The notes beneath the pieces were generated by a model. That model was not told where the DNA came from. It saw nothing but the letters and a program-made list of their open reading frames with translations, and ran no database searches. The translations under genes were made by a program, and so were the position numbers. 64,000 nt of DNA from assembly GCA_003194525.1 (NCBI GenBank), contig NBIV01000008.1, positions 434,001 to 498,000 of the forward strand. The letters are read 5' to 3'. The number at the start of each line of letters is the position of its first letter. The first letter of the stretch is position 1. This document shows, in pieces, positions 47,752 through 60,772 of this stretch. The DNA is from Gracilariopsis chorda. Lineage: Eukaryota; Rhodophyta; Florideophyceae; Gracilariales; Gracilariaceae.

Positions 47752-50310
47752 ATGAGTGAAGAGAGAGAAACACGTATTGGAAACGTAGCGTATGCGCAGC
47801 ATCTTTCAGATGAGCAATTCGTTGAAGATGATGATGCCTTGCTCATTGATTGATTCTCAGCTGACGAGGAGGAGTTTCCGTCATGCTTCTTCGAGGATTC
47901 TGACGGAGACATTCTAAACGAAGAAGAATCACAATCCAGAGGGAAGGATGGCCTTGGAGAAGTACGAAGATTACTGGACAGATAACGATAGGGATCATGA
48001 AAAACAGGGAACTAAATCCGTTCCGAACACCAAACAGAATGAGAGAACTGAGAAGTATTTGAAAGCTGCTGTCTCCGCTTATCTGGAAACACTTTCTCTC
48101 GATTCTCTTAGTGTTATGCTTCTGAAGTAAGTTCAATTTATCGCGGATTGTTTCGCGTACAATCTTTTCGGAATTTCTTCTATATATCTTATACAACGAA
48201 AGAGATCTCCGGATAAGGCGAAGTCTCCGAATAGTCGTAGTGATGAACGTGGGAATAGAAGGATTCTGAAGAAAGGAATCTTAAAGTGCGATATATACGG
48301 TAACAAGACGAAACGATGCCCCTTCTTGATAACTATTAATACGGATAATTCTGGGTAGGAGGAGGATGGTGGAATGATCTACGTCACTAGTTGAAATAGT
48401 TGTAGACATGGACATTTACCCTCCGGCAGGTTTGGTATTTGAAATCTCAAGCCGCAAATGCGTTCTGAATCAATGCATATGACGAGCGATTTGCACATAA
48501 GCCTCGGAGATAGGAATAGATACCTGGATGTCAAGTAAAGTCGAAAAAAGTCCGGTATCGGCGAGGGAAAAGTTGAGGTATGCTTCCTCCACAACCAGCT
48601 CCAGTGATTTGGATTATGTCATTTTGTGTAATCTGCTCTTTTCCATAAGCAATGAAAAAGTAGGGAATAAAGGATTCTTTGCTGCGCACGATCTGAGAAT
48701 GATGAAGTACGCTTGTTGGTGATTTAGAGAGTGGATAGAAGAATACCAGAAGTTTGGCAACGTCCTAAGGGTATCTATTGATTGTAAAGCCGTATCCAAT
48801 AGATACGGCTTCTCTCTGGTCAGCATTAATGGAAGTATTAGTGATGGTCATGTTTGGACGTTCTTCAAGAGGTACACAGTCTCCGAGATAGAAATGGACT
48901 TTGTGCGAATACTTTCGTACTTCAAGTCTAAAGTCGCCCACTTACCGGCAATGATAGTGATGGAACAGAACACTGCGTGTGTAAATACAGCTGAAAAGTT
49001 GTTCAATGCGTCCTATGTAAGCGTCGACGAATGTCACCTGAACTAGAATCAGAAAAAGAATGTTGCCGATTGGTGCAGAAAGATGGATAGAATAGATTGT
49101 ATGCAAAATTTGAACAGAGACCTGTTCAACCTCAGGAATTCAGCTATGACGGAAAAAGTTTTTCGAAGGAAGGTTAATGCTAGTAAATCTATCGTTCTGA
49201 CACTCGCTTGCCCCCGCGTGGTACGAGTACTTACACCAGTATAAGCCTCATGTGCTGCCTTTTTGCTTCCGAAATTTATACATACCCGCTGCATGTTCTA
49301 AGGAACTGTCTACACCGAAGCTTCTAATTCAACATATAGGAAGATCATTATATCGAAGAGGATTCCCTTGTGCAAGGTTCCTTTGAGCGTTCGGCTTATA
49401 TCTCAGGAACGAGCTGGCACACGGAACTTGGAGCTTCTTACGAACCTTATCTTCTCAAAGCGAGAGATATCGAAAGACAAGAGAACATGAGCACTTTCTA
49501 CATGTAAAAGTTGTACAGAAGTTGGTGGCTCAGTACACGAACTACACTTTGGCACACTTCGTAGATTTTGAGCCTGAAACCATCGAAGAACTACATCCCT
49601 TCCCGCACAACGGTTGCGGTTTACTCAAAGGAAGACTGCCAAGAAGCAGTCAGAAACGTTGGAAGTAGTTTAACCCCAGCAATTGGACCTGTACCTCGCT
49701 TTAAGTTGAAATGGGGAAGCCACCTGAGTCAGAGCCGTAATGGGTCGGTGGATGAAGAACGCTCATCATAAGAGACTGTTCTACAATTCTCAAAACGGTA
49801 TACGGGGCCAGAGGATGACATAAAGGCAGAGGTTATTGGTGTCTGTTCCTGTGGGTAACCGTGGTGTGTTGGCTTTGCTTGTCGTCACATGGTTCGATGT
49901 GCCGTACTGTATCAGTAAGAACGTCTGCGGTTCCCTGAACTACGGAACATACTAGGATTCTTCATACCCCTGGAAGCGCTTTTCTCTACATATTGAAGAA
50001 AAGATACATCTGTCCTGACAGTCCCTTACATGGAGAAACTCACGTCACAGACCCGATACTTCAACAACGAGGAGATCAAGTACCGACTAACCCATTTTGA
50101 TGAGTCAACGGAGAAATGTTTTATCCCCAGTGACTCAGATATACTTAGACCCAGTAGAGAAGACTCGCAAGTAGATGGGTACAATACGTACATGGAAGGA
50201 AAGAACCTCTACGATGCTTTACATCGACGAGCTACTGGAATTGGAATTGTTGCGGTGAGTGGAGTTGTAATTTTTTCAAGGGATGCAGTAGTAGACATTC
50301 ACCAATGAAA
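47752..50310 (+). pseudogene. Decayed MULE (Mutator-like/FAR1-type) transposase with SWIM zinc finger
   Basis: The first 34 codons from 47752 are acidic and then hit TGA, with the phase continuing (F-S-A-D-E-E-E-F-P-S-C-F). Around 48800-49140 the MULE catalytic core is recognisable: S-D-G-H-V-W-T-F-F, then I-V-M-E-Q-N-T-A-C-V-N-T-A, then C-H-L-N-x-N-x-K-K-N-V. At 49840-49900 a SWIM finger reads C-S-C-G-stop-P-W-C-V-G-F-A-C-R-H-M, with Cys-x-Cys and Cys-x-His intact around an in-frame stop. The following L-R-F-P-E-L-R-N-I and a frame to 50308 are the C-terminal end. Several stops and probable small indels make it non-functional. Confidence 0.65.
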
Positions 50311-51113
50311 AGCGAGACAATTCGAAGCTAGAGGTACCTCTAAGACAAGTTTATATTCATTAACAGAAGACGCGGAACAAACCGAGAACACTGTCACTTT
50401 ACTGCACCCATCTTCTTCTACAAAAGATTTCAGTTTGTGATGGATCTGTCTGCCAAGCAATGGACGCCAGAGGGCACAAAGAAGAAATAAAAGCTCCTTG
50501 GAGCGCACGAGAAAGCAGGCGAGAACGAGCCTGCATTCGTTCTAGGAAGCATCTCAAAAATACTTTCACACACCTTCAACCTCCTTGAGACCATCTGTGG
50601 CACGCTCAAATTCCGTAGCCCAAGATGTGCAAGACAAAGCACTTCAAATTATGTCAAAGTCTCTCGGACAAATACACTAGCTGTAGCATTGACCATCGCC
50701 TTTTGGTTCCTTTCCTCTTTTCATAATCTCTTAGAGCTTTTTCTGTTCTTCATTAAGGCCCAAGTTTCTTGCTCCCATCACCTTTTCCTTCACTCTAATT
50801 CTTTATTGAACTTCTATTTATGGTCGCGTATCATAGAGAAATGCCCTTTGCATGTTCCACATTTTCATCCAAGAACGAGTGAAAAGTCTTTGTAAAATAT
50901 GAGAACCCCTGAACTGAAGTTCACGTGGGAGTGTGCCATACACCTTCATCAATGTTGAGCCAACGTATCTCCTAAAATACTCAACAATAAAATCGGCTAA
51001 ACCCATGAACAAACAATCCAATCCCCTTGAACTAGAAGCCGCACCAAAATGGCATCCGCAGTCATAGGCAGGGACCTAAGCAGTTTCTCAATCTCCTCAG
51101 CAGGTACTTTACT
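50311..51113. other. Spacer, no gene recognised
   Basis: No domain, repeat or long frame is supported. Short frames of 60-70 codons on both strands show no motif. Confidence 0.35.
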
Positions 51114-51900
51114 TTAGATAAACTCTTTCAGTTGAACTTCTAATGCAAGAGAGGGCACAAGGAAGGAAATACTGTTCTCACTTATCATATCTGAATGCTT
51201 GATTAACCCTCGCATAGGATTCCAAAGGGACATGTCAGCAGCTAAATCGATGTGTAGCCGCTCGGTCCCCTGTCGTACCATGTATTCTCCTTCCTTTTCA
51301 TCTGGTACCGAAGCAGTAAGTTTCCCGGAAAGCTCGGAAAAGGTATGCACAGCTAAGTTTGTCCGTCGCGTTGGGTCTTCAGCTTCTTGGAGATCACGTC
51401 CAAAGAACTTCAACCCAAATTCTTTCCTATTACTAGGATCTAGCTTGCCAGTAGTGGCTGTAGCGCCGATAAAGCCCCTCAAAAACTCACCACAGTGTGT
51501 TTTGTCAATCTCCACATCAGAAAGGTTACGAACAAGTTCGGAAAAGCACTCACAGAAAATATTCCCCTCGATTGGTCAGTCCACTAGACCTGCAAATAGC
51601 TCGAGACTCTTTTCCTGGTGTATAATCTTCGAACTGAACGTCTCCATTAGTACGTCATGCACAAAACCTTTGTACTTTGGAGATTTGACTTCGTCTGCAA
51701 GAGTTTACTGGACTTCACTTACTGACGGATTAGTCCACTACTTCTCCATCGCTCCAGTTATCTTCCTCTTCAAAACCTGTGGGTCCATTAATCCTGACCT
51801 AGATGTAGGCGCATTTAGAGCTAATTGATGTTGTGGTGTACAAGACACGGGTTGCAAGGAGGTAGATTTCACCCGTGTCAGATCAACAGCCTATGTAGAT
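51114..51900 (-). pseudogene. Decayed reading frame with only in-frame stops, unrecognised
   Basis: On the minus strand one phase is protein-like for about 260 codons, ending at 51114, interrupted only by in-frame stops near 51585, 51705 and 51740, with a further one near 51890. The last 133 codons are open (S-N-R-K-E-F-G-L-K-F-F-G-R-D, L-H-I-D-L-A-A-D-M-S-L-W-N-P-M-R-G). The composition is mixed and globular-looking. No family is recognised. It lies just inside the right long inverted repeat. Confidence 0.4.
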
Positions 51901-52246
51901 CGACTTGCGCCCTTGTTTGAGAGCACTCCAAACGAACCATAAGAAGAACCTCCTGGTCTCAGAGATCCAACACGACAAGCGGATGTCCCAAGCCGAAGGC
52001 TCACAGAAAAGCCGTCAATAATACCCGAGAGTTTCTGGCTCGGTTGTCTCTCTAGAGCTGTGTCCAGGTGAGTTTTACAAGTCGTAGATAGAGGATCTCA
52101 TGGCGTGATCATAAGGGGAACAAATGTTTGAGGAGCACGATCACGATCCCTCATCCTTCTTGCTTGGTTACGCTCACCAGTTTGCACAACGATGGCGCCA
52201 AATAGGAATTATGACATTTACGTTGTGCTGAATTAGTTGCCTGAGT

Positions 52247-52453
52247 GAGCAGGGATAGAGGAAATATTTTGATTCTGCGGATCTACTGGTTGAAATCCAA
52301 AATATGGGCACATAATTGGCTACAGTACGATCCCAATTGGTGTGGAAACATGTTCAACCCGCCGTGACTCGCTCCCGCTGACTCTCTCTTATTATTGTTT
52401 CAAAAGCGCGCTGACTCGCCTACACTATCTACGTCGTGTAGTTTAGCCCTTTC
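52247..52453 (-). repeat. Right long inverted repeat
   Basis: Reverse complement starts GAAAGGGCTAAACTACACGA and follows the left copy to the CTCTATCC-type inner end. Confidence 0.8.
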
Positions 52454-55400
52454 TTTTATATGGAGGCCGGAGGCTTGGCCGTTACAGTCCCACGCACTGG
52501 TATTTTGCAAGGCACTGCCCTCAGTCTTTTGGTTTTTGGCGGCACTGCCGTCTTGAACTTAGCACCCATCAGGCGTGAATTTTCCCCGTGTGACATTGTC
52601 TTTGGGCTGAATGCAGCACGCGGGCACATTTACACTTGTCCAAATATGTTCTCTATTTATTAGAAGTAGACTAAATGTAGGACAACTGTTGTAGCAGCAA
52701 GTCATATTAGCACGCCAAGCTCCCGCTCCAACTTCCTAGTAAAGTCTTTCGGACTGTTGGTGGCTTCAGAACTACAGCTCTGGTATTGCAACCTTAAGTC
52801 CTCACAGACTTACTGTACTGTCCATGCCGACAATACAGGCTGCAGCATGCACAACTATAGTTGAGGTCCCCCTCGTGTCCCACACTAGCCGGGCATTACC
52901 CGTTCTGTCTTCGTCAGTATCGGTCTTCGGCCGCTGTTAGTGCACGTTGCGCTGTCTTCTAGGCCGTTGGGCTACTGACACACTTGCCGTCTGAGTAGAC
53001 AGCGACTTATTGTGTCGTCCACGACACTTGGGGGTGGAAGCGAACCCCAGGTAGTGAGCATTGCTTACTTCGAGTAACAGACGTCTCAGCGGTAGCAGAA
53101 GTACACTTCTGCGCTCTGTCGAATTCTCAGAGAAACTCTACCCTCCTGTTGCTCTCCGTTGGGTATTCGGTCGAAGTGTCGTAAATAACGCAAGCGTTGG
53201 CCCAATTCTGGGCGCTGGTCCAGTTTCTGTGCAGTGCCCACGTTTCCCGTAGCTACCCGCAGTTCCCGGTCAGCAGATAAGTCTTGTGTCGACTCCAACA
53301 CGTTGTTAGTACGTGTATTACACGCTTGTCTCTTTGAAAGTTGTGGGTATCGCGTAGTAGCCATACTTCCGTTGGAAGCAGAGAACCGAGCTTGGGATTC
53401 GAACTACTCTAGACCTGCTACGCTCCCCCATCCAGGATCTGCCTGCTGTTGGCTCCACTCATAGAGGCTGATCTCCCGAGTAGCACATTGCCATAAAACT
53501 GTCGGCATGTCCGTTGAACGATATGGATCGAAGATTGTGACGCAAGACGAAACGATAAGACCATTGTTTGGATGCCTTGGAGTTTTTGCGTAGCTGTTGC
53601 TGCGTAACGGTACTAAATCTTTGATGTGGGTCGGTACCATTTTTGAATTTTTTTAAATGACGCCCGCAGCTACAGAAATTCTATCAGATTTTCCAATGTT
53701 AATAACCGTTGCTCAAGAAAGTGTTCTTTTTCTGTTTCTGAGTTGAGTCATTTTAGCCATGGATTGATCGAAGTTGAGTATGATTTCGCTTTTGTTTGAA
53801 GTTTAGCGCAGCTCTGTGGCTGGGGTTTTACTTTTCAAACACTGCCCCAGTACACATACCATATCGAAAGTTCAGTGAAGTTGAATTTTGCCCAGAATTT
53901 CATATTTGTCGTCTTCGCTGCGGTTTTGGCAGCATCGTATGACAAAAAGTGCGATTTGATCACGCTGTGCAGTTCTTCTTCTTGTTCGAAGCTCAGCATG
54001 TCAATCCACATAGAAAACGAACGGAAGAGAATGTGCTCTATTTGGCAACACATGTACACGTATCTGAAGATGTGTAGGACCAAATTCCTGTACAATAATA
54101 ACGCTTTGCACTACTCGCAGTGTGCAGTAAAAGGGACGTACTTCTTTGTACTGCTCTTCTGTCCGCACAGAAGCTATAAAAAGATCCCAATTATGCCACA
54201 AAAAGAGATGAGGCTGACCGGCATAGTAGGTAGCAAGAGTGCCTGCTTTTCTACGCGATCTTTGCAGATGGATAAAAGTTCAAAAAAAGAGAGGTATGCA
54301 CCAGTGTGTTTTTGTTGATGAACGTTATTATAGGGTGCTTACTACTCTAAGAAAAGAGCCTGTGTCATCTAAGAACTCCCTCTACACGTAAGCCCGGGCG
54401 AGTGTAAGGAATTATGTGCAAAACTCACCATTTCCTATCGCTTCTCTCTTCGAAGCTGAATAATTATTTGCGTTATATTTTGTAGAACTGATCTCGAAGT
54501 TTCAGAAGTACTCATGCAGTGCAACACTGAAGTCTTACACTGCATGAATAGTTCTGATAGGATACAAGAAACCACCAAAAGTTAATAAATGCTTGATTTG
54601 CATTATAGTGAAGATTTAGATGAAGGAAGAAGAGTGGGGATTAGAAGAGAATTTATAACACAAGCATACTGCCGCATGCCCTACGATCAAGTTTGTGCCC
54701 AAAAGTGAACAAATGTTCGTCAAATCTTTATTTGGTTTCACCATTATTCCATTGGAGGGATTCGGTAGCTCGAGGTCATCAGCACAAATAACCCTAAGGA
54801 TAGGGAGGCCATGCGGCGGCTAATTCCTACACATACTTTGGAGCAACGAGTGAAAAAAAAACTCTTATCACGATTAAAGGAATAGATCAATGCGGTTGAG
54901 TAAGAGCAGTGAGCTTCAAGTCATGAACTAGTTTCGTAAATGCACGTAGGGGTCCAGGACTAGAGATTTGGATTCATGCCCTTGTATCCGTCTGTTTACT
55001 GAGGGGTCTGAGCACCACCAACTAAGTACTATGTGTACGGCCGCTCCTAGGTACTGGATATTACAATATCTAGATATTCTAGACGGATGCGCAGTGGCAA
55101 TCACATACTGTACGAAAACCTCATATTTTGAAAAATATACATAAGAGTACACCTACTGGTAGCCGAAACGGGTATCCCCTGCTACCTGGAATTACCTTCC
55201 TATTATGAACCACCGCCAGCTACTTAGGCAAAAACTGCACTTTGGATAACCGAATATTCATTACGCCATACTTTTAGCAACAGAAACATTTCAGGCATGG
55301 AAATGCCTTCTATCCAATACCTCTCCAGCATAGCGTTTTACAAGAACGTCTTCCCGGTGAAACAGATTAACGTATTTTCCCATGTAATCGAATAACCACC

Positions 55401-55598
55401 GGAGCTTGTGGAAAAATGGGACGGTCGTCCGTAAGATATGATCACATACATGTAAATCTGAGTATGGCCGTTTCGAAACAGAGTGCACATGCTGAAAGAT
55501 TCAAGTCTCGCAAGAAAAGATAGAAGCAAAAGCCTTTGGTAGACGCCAGGCCTAAGGATGCACCATGGCAAGGTAAAAAATGGAAATGTCGTGATATA
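52454..55598. other. Unannotated region between the MULE-like end and the copia element
   Basis: No gene supported. Frames at 53061-53640 and 53835-54318 on both strands are short and motif-free. A GGATTCGAAC motif near 53391-53400 resembles a tRNA T-arm, but the flanks do not pair. The sequence is probably degraded transposon DNA. Confidence 0.4.
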
Positions 55599-55958
55599 AT
55601 ACGTTAAAAAAGGGGGTGGCCTGTAGTGGTAGCTAGGGGCGGCCCAAAAAGGATGATTCCTTTGCTTAGAGAAGTATAGTTAATGATGAAAATGGGTTGG
55701 GGAACAGACTAGAGGCGAAATCCGAGCTCTGTTCCCTCCTTTTATACCAAGAGAGAAGGACGCTAGTCGTTTTTCTCGGTAGTTAGAGCCTAACATGCTC
55801 GCATGAAAGCGACATTTTAAGCAGCCATCACATTATCCTGGAGGATGGTGAGAAGGCAGGATACTTTTTCACCATCCCCAAGGATGGTGAGATGGTCCAT
55901 TCCATCTTCGTTTTCCTCACCGTCTGACAAGGACGGTGAGCGGAGTTTTATCCTCACA
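55599..55958 (-). repeat. 3' LTR of the copia element
   Basis: About 337-360 bp. Contains three spaced GGATGGTGAG/GGACGGTGAG units near 55840-55940 and a CTTTTATAC TATA-like site near 55740. Confidence 0.85.
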
Positions 55959-55980
55959 TTCCCTTCTCTTTTCGTATGAC

Positions 55981-57569
55981 TTACAATTGTCGCGTAAAAT
56001 CACGTATAACTAGTTGATCAATATCTAAAACGCATTTGGAAGTACTTAAAAGTTGGTTCAAAGCATCACAGTTCTTAACTTTGGTAAAACAATCCGCGGG
56101 ATTGTTGGCGGAGGTGATATACCCAGCATCAGAAATTTTGTGGTTCGAGTAGGCTTCACGAACTGCAAAAATGTCGATCCTTAGTCGCTTCTCAGATGTC
56201 GATGAGCTTTTTTTTATTACGTCGAACAAAAGTTTTGAGTCAGTAAGCATTGTGACTGGAATTTGTTTTCCAATTATTGACTCTAAGTCAAGTTTGATAA
56301 CATAAGCTCTATCGATGGCATCTGAAAAAGCGTATAGCTCTCCTCCTAAAACGGATCTGGTCACACGCCGGCTTTTGTGACTTGAGAAATGAAGAATATT
56401 TCAGTTATCGAACTTTTCCACGAGAAGCGTAATGAATCCGATCTGGGATGAATTGTCTTCATTGGTGGCAAATGATGAATCGGAATATACCTTGAGCCGG
56501 AGTGATTTGATATCAAGTTTCACATATTTCACAATTACATTTTGACTTTGCTGAATATGTTTCACGACTTTGTTGATGTTCTTCACATCTCCGCCTGAGA
56601 AAGATTGTTCTGTAACTTGTTCAGCCATGTTGACAGCACAGCAAATGTCTGGTCGCGTGTGAGTCAACCAAACAAGTTTGTGTCTCAATGAACGGAAATC
56701 AGAAAAGTTGCAATCTTTCGGAAGAATTCGCAATCGTTTGGCATAGTGTTCCTGACTTAGTGAAAATCCGTTACTGTTTGTGCGTATTTTTACGCCTGCA
56801 AATACAGCGGAATCCATTTCCAAGTCTTTTAATTTAAATTTCTGAATGGCGAGGGTTGCTTGTTGCAGGAATTGATCGGTTCCACATTGAAGAAGGTCAT
56901 CTACGAAAACACCGGTTAGGCCAATGAGCTTTGCCTGTTTGTGTTCATAAACAGTGACAGATCTACTTTCTTCGGGGTCATTCCTAGGTCGTCTTTCAGA
57001 TGAGTTGTTATTGTTCTGTACCAATAGTCTCCAGACTTTGAGAGTCCATAGAGAGAGCGGAGAAGTTCCAGCAACATGTCTGCTGGAAGGTCCAATTCTT
57101 TTGGAGGCTTCAATTATACTTTACGCATGAGTTTCTGTGCAGATTGTAAGTATGCTTGGCGAGTTTCTGCGTTCCATACTCTATACCCAAGAATAGCGGC
57201 GATGGTAACGAGAATTCGTGTTGAGTATTATCTTAGATTAGGTGAATTGTGTACGAGAAGAGCTTTTTCTGGATCGTTGTGCCCTTGGGCGACAAATCTG
57301 GCTTTGAATATTTCTTCATGAGTTTCTGGGTTTTTGATGGCGAGTACAACTTTTCCAGTGAGAATATTAGCGTCTTCTGGCACGTCCTGTCTAAAGACTT
57401 TCCAGGTTCCGCACGATATTAATCCTGCCAGCTCTTTTCGTTTAGCTTCACTGAATGCTGGTAGGTTCCGACGGTGATCGAAAGGACCTAACACTTCAGT
57501 GATTTGAACATCATATAGTTCAAAATCACCAGGAAGTATTAGTTGGAGACAAGTATGAAGATTTTTCAT
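55981..57569 (-). pseudogene. Copia reverse transcriptase and RNase H, broken
   Basis: From 57569 the RVT_2 start is clear: A-F-S-E-A-K-R-K-E-L, C-G-T-W-K-V-F, K-A-R-F-V-A-Q-G-H. A stop near 57228 and a phase change near 57020 follow. The R-S-L-Y-G-L-S-K-S-G-D-Y-W motif and the catalytic V-F-V-D-D-L-L box are present. RNase H has V-Y-S-D-S-S-F-A and, after a stop at 56401, G-G-E-L-Y-A-F-S-D-A and N-P-A-D-C-F-T-K. Confidence 0.85.
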
Positions 57570-58885
57570 TAGTTCGTCACGATGGAAGGGTTTGACTTGC
57601 GCAATAGAATGTTGGACTGTTTCTCCATTGCGGTAATGAAGACCTGCTTGTCATCAATTTTCACAATTCTGAAGGGCCCAGTCCACTTAATTGGCTTCAA
57701 GTCCTCCCGATAAACAAGAGCTTCTTGTCCAATCTTCAAGGCTGTCGATGCGGCAGATGGAATGCGAGCGACCATTGCACGGCGCAAACGAAGCTCCAAA
57801 GTGAAGGTTTCCATGTCAGTGCACGCAATTTGAAGAGATCTCATTCACTCTTCATGATTTAGAAGTTCTGTGCTAAAGGGCGGGAAGCGGGGAAGAACTC
57901 CAAATACGAGTAGCGAAGGTACTAGTCCTTCGGGGTTCATTGTATCGTTCATGGCCTTGACAGCAAGTCGAAGGGCTAAGGCGATGGGGACATTGGGCTC
58001 GCTGTATCGAACCTTTTGGTAGATACGACGTAAGGGTTCATGGTAACGTTCACCGGTTCCAAGGGAATTATAACTTTCAACGCCTGAGAACTGTAAGGCG
58101 ATTCCAGCCATGCTTTTCAGTGCTTTCCATCGACCAGTTGTGAATTATCTGGCTTTATCCAGTCTCATCTTGTCTGGATAGCCGGTGTATAACGTGGCCC
58201 GACAACCGAGAAATGCGTACCAGATTGCTTCAGTGGTCTGATTCTTGAAGAAAACTGCAGAGCTGAAGTGCGTTTGTGTGTCGACAACGTGTAGAACTGG
58301 CATTTTGTCCAAGAACATAACATCCAAAGCAATTTCACTGTTGAATATTATTTTGCCTGGAATGGATACTTGGAAGGACTGTCGCCGGGGTGTAAAACGT
58401 TGGCACGGGGCACATAGTTTTGAGATATGCTCAATGAGTTTCCTGGTCTCAACCGTGGCATTTTCTGGCTTTGCTCTGGAGATCAAGTTTAAAAGCTTGT
58501 TTGTGCTTGGATGGTAGAAGTGCATATGCATATTTCGTAGTTCACTCTTTGTGTAAAGAATATCAGAGAAGTCCCATTCTAAGTACATATGACCGAATTT
58601 CCGCGTGATTGGTATCGAGAAATTGAACTTCTTGTTGAGTAACATTTTGTACACGTTGTCAGGTACAAGAGCGTTTAAGTCCAAGATATCGAGTCCAATA
58701 AGGAGAGGTACAGAGGCGTCGACGACGTCAATCTCAAGTGGAAGAAAATTGTTGCCAGGGATTGGAAGGCGTACTTGCATGGTTCCACGGCTGAAATATA
58801 TGCCATCTCCAAATTTAAAAGCTTTGTTGGAGTGATTCAGCCTGAATGGAATGCATTCAAGTTTATAGTACGCTTGGGATAACAA
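57569..58885 (-). pseudogene. Copia protease end and integrase, three open pieces in one frame
   Basis: One phase throughout, interrupted by in-frame stops at 58145 and 57845. It begins with the retropepsin tail (V-P-L-L-I-G-L-D-I-L-D). The integrase zinc region follows (H-x-H-F-Y-H-P-S, C-A-P-C-Q-R-F), then the core: E-I-A-L-D-V-M-F-L and V-V-D-T-Q-T-H-F-S-S, M-R-L-D-K-A-R directly before the first stop, and G-E-R-Y-H-E-P-L-R. The end has a W-T-G-P-F-R-I-V module. The active-site D-T/S-G of the protease is not recognisable upstream. Confidence 0.82.
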
Positions 58886-59036
58886 GGTTCAAACGAGGTC
58901 TTCGTGAACTGTATCTTGCTTGCTTCCGTGGGCAAAAAACGAATGATTCGAGGTGAGCCATTGGAGGACTTGTCTGGTCCTTTGTTGTTCTGCTGCTTGG
59001 GAGGAGCACTACGGTAGAAATCGTGAGTACTCCCAG

Positions 59037-60649
59037 TTAAAAATTCTCAAGGCAATTCGAGAGGGAAGGTTCGCTACTCCGCATTCCAAAATTAGATGCA
59101 AAGAATTGTTCGGAACGATGAGACTTTTCGTCGTTTGCACTATTTTCTGCAATTTCATTGCAAGCAAAGAATGTTTCCGTGCTTTCAAATTCATCGGAAT
59201 CACTGGACTCCTCGAGTTGTTCGCAGATTTTGTACAGGACGCGTTTGAAAGCCTTGTCCTGGTCCTTATAGCCATTTCGTTGCAAATATTGCACACGGCT
59301 GGCAGCATTATTGGTGAGCTCCTTGCGTTGCCTGCAATCGGCAGTTACGTGTCCGAGTTTTTCACAATTCCAACACTGAACGTTTCGTTTGTTCCTGGAT
59401 TGACAAAATTTTGCCCTGTTTGTGGAATGCGGGTGACGTATGTGTCGGGATTGGCCAGCATCGAACGCTTCACTCGTGTCAGAGTTCTGAAAATCATCGG
59501 TGGAAAGTGAGTCCAACTGAAGACTCTTTTGATCTCGCATGCGACCGATTTTCTCTTCTTGGTCCAGTTGAATTGGGGCTTCGAACTGACCGTAAACTTC
59601 ATGATAACTAATCAGTCCCGCATTGGCCCTGCTGCAGGCATAGCACGCCCACGAACTACCAATTATAGCATTCTGTAAATATTCGATTCTGCTGCGCTCG
59701 GATCGGCAGTGCATAGGGCCTTGTGGGGCAACCTCGAAATTTTTTCGTGGAGTTTCTCGAAAGCGTCGCTTAATGAAGAGCTCTTTGAAATAAATTTATG
59801 GATCCGTAAGTTACGTAAATAGGCAGCAATGCGGTTCTGACGGGAAAAGGAATTATACTCCTTTTCCATTACTGCTGAAGCTTCCCGGAAACTTCGCACT
59901 CTGCCATCAACGTTTTGTATGTAAAAACGTTTCGCGTTTCCACGAAAAAGGTGGTGTAAGTATTGGAGTTTTTGATGGTTGGTTAGATTGTAATCAAGAG
60001 CCACATACTTATAGACGCTCGGAAATTCCTCCCAACATTCACCAAGGGCTTTTGAGGATTTATATGATTCATCTTTGAAACGAGACGCAATATAGTGAGC
60101 CATTCTGTCTTGGCTGTCTCCAAAGTTTGTTTGTGGCTCATTGGTAACGTTTTGAGCACGCCATGGCTGGCGTTGGCGATTTTGCTCATTCATGCGTTTC
60201 GGAGGTGAGAGCTCACGGTGTTGCTAAACCTCAGTTTCTTCTTCGATGTCTGCAAATCTCTGCGATTGTTGTCGGGTAGGCGGAGCAGGTGCCGGCGTTT
60301 GCTCGAATAAATCTATAGCAGTGAAAGCATCTTCTAAATGAGACTGCTCAAAAATCGTTTTGGTAATTTCTTTTAGGAGTTGACCGCTTTCATGTTATGT
60401 GGGACTAATTCCAAAATCTTCTAAGAACTTTACGAACTTGTGCATAAGCAATCAATTACTTAGAATTGTAAAAGTGAGTAGCTTTTCTGGAGGGTATTCA
60501 TTTCTCAAGAGTTCGATTACTTGAGCAGGCTCTGTTTGGGTATTGTTTTCCTGAACATTCATAAATGATAAATTGTCGTTGTTCCTGATTTGCATACCTA
60601 ACATTGGTAGTAAAATTTCCGTTAAGTGGCGGCATAATGAACTAAACAA
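59037..60649 (-). pseudogene. Copia Gag with CCHC zinc knuckle, broken
   Basis: The N-terminal part (from 60649) contains three in-frame stops (near 60449, 60395 and 60225). An open piece from 60193 follows, with Y-L-H-H-L-F-R-G-N-A-K-R-F-Y typical of retrotransposon capsid. The phase changes near 59670-59710. The last piece has the zinc knuckle C-W-N-C-E-K-L-G-H-V-T-A-D-C (CX2CX4HX4C) and an acidic tail. Confidence 0.82.
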
Positions 60650-60772
60650 ATTACTACAGTGTTATGTATGCTAATATAATAGAGCACTGTGTTTAACTAA
60701 GCTTTACTCGTACACAATTAGCTTATTAGTATTGGTAAGTAAGCTTAGAGTAATACGCAAAAGCAAAACTAT

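Larger units (their letters stand above)
40600..52453. mobile_element. Composite element bounded by about 206-bp inverted repeats, probably a decayed MULE
   Basis: Region 40600-40805 and the reverse complement of 52247-52453 align almost end to end at roughly 75-80% identity. Long terminal repeats of this kind are typical of Mutator-like elements, and a decayed MULE transposase with a SWIM finger lies at 47752-50310. A pogo-like transposase, two solo LTRs and two older broken reading frames also lie between the repeats. No clear 9-bp target duplication is seen. The repeats could instead belong to the pogo element, so the assignment is inference. Confidence 0.5.

Noticed and set aside
52460..52663. 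67-codon frame beside the right inverted repeat
   Set aside because: Short, no motif, partly made of a local GGCACTGCC repeat.
53388..53460. A tRNA gene suggested by GGATTCGAAC
   Set aside because: The T-stem strands do not pair and no acceptor or anticodon stem could be built.
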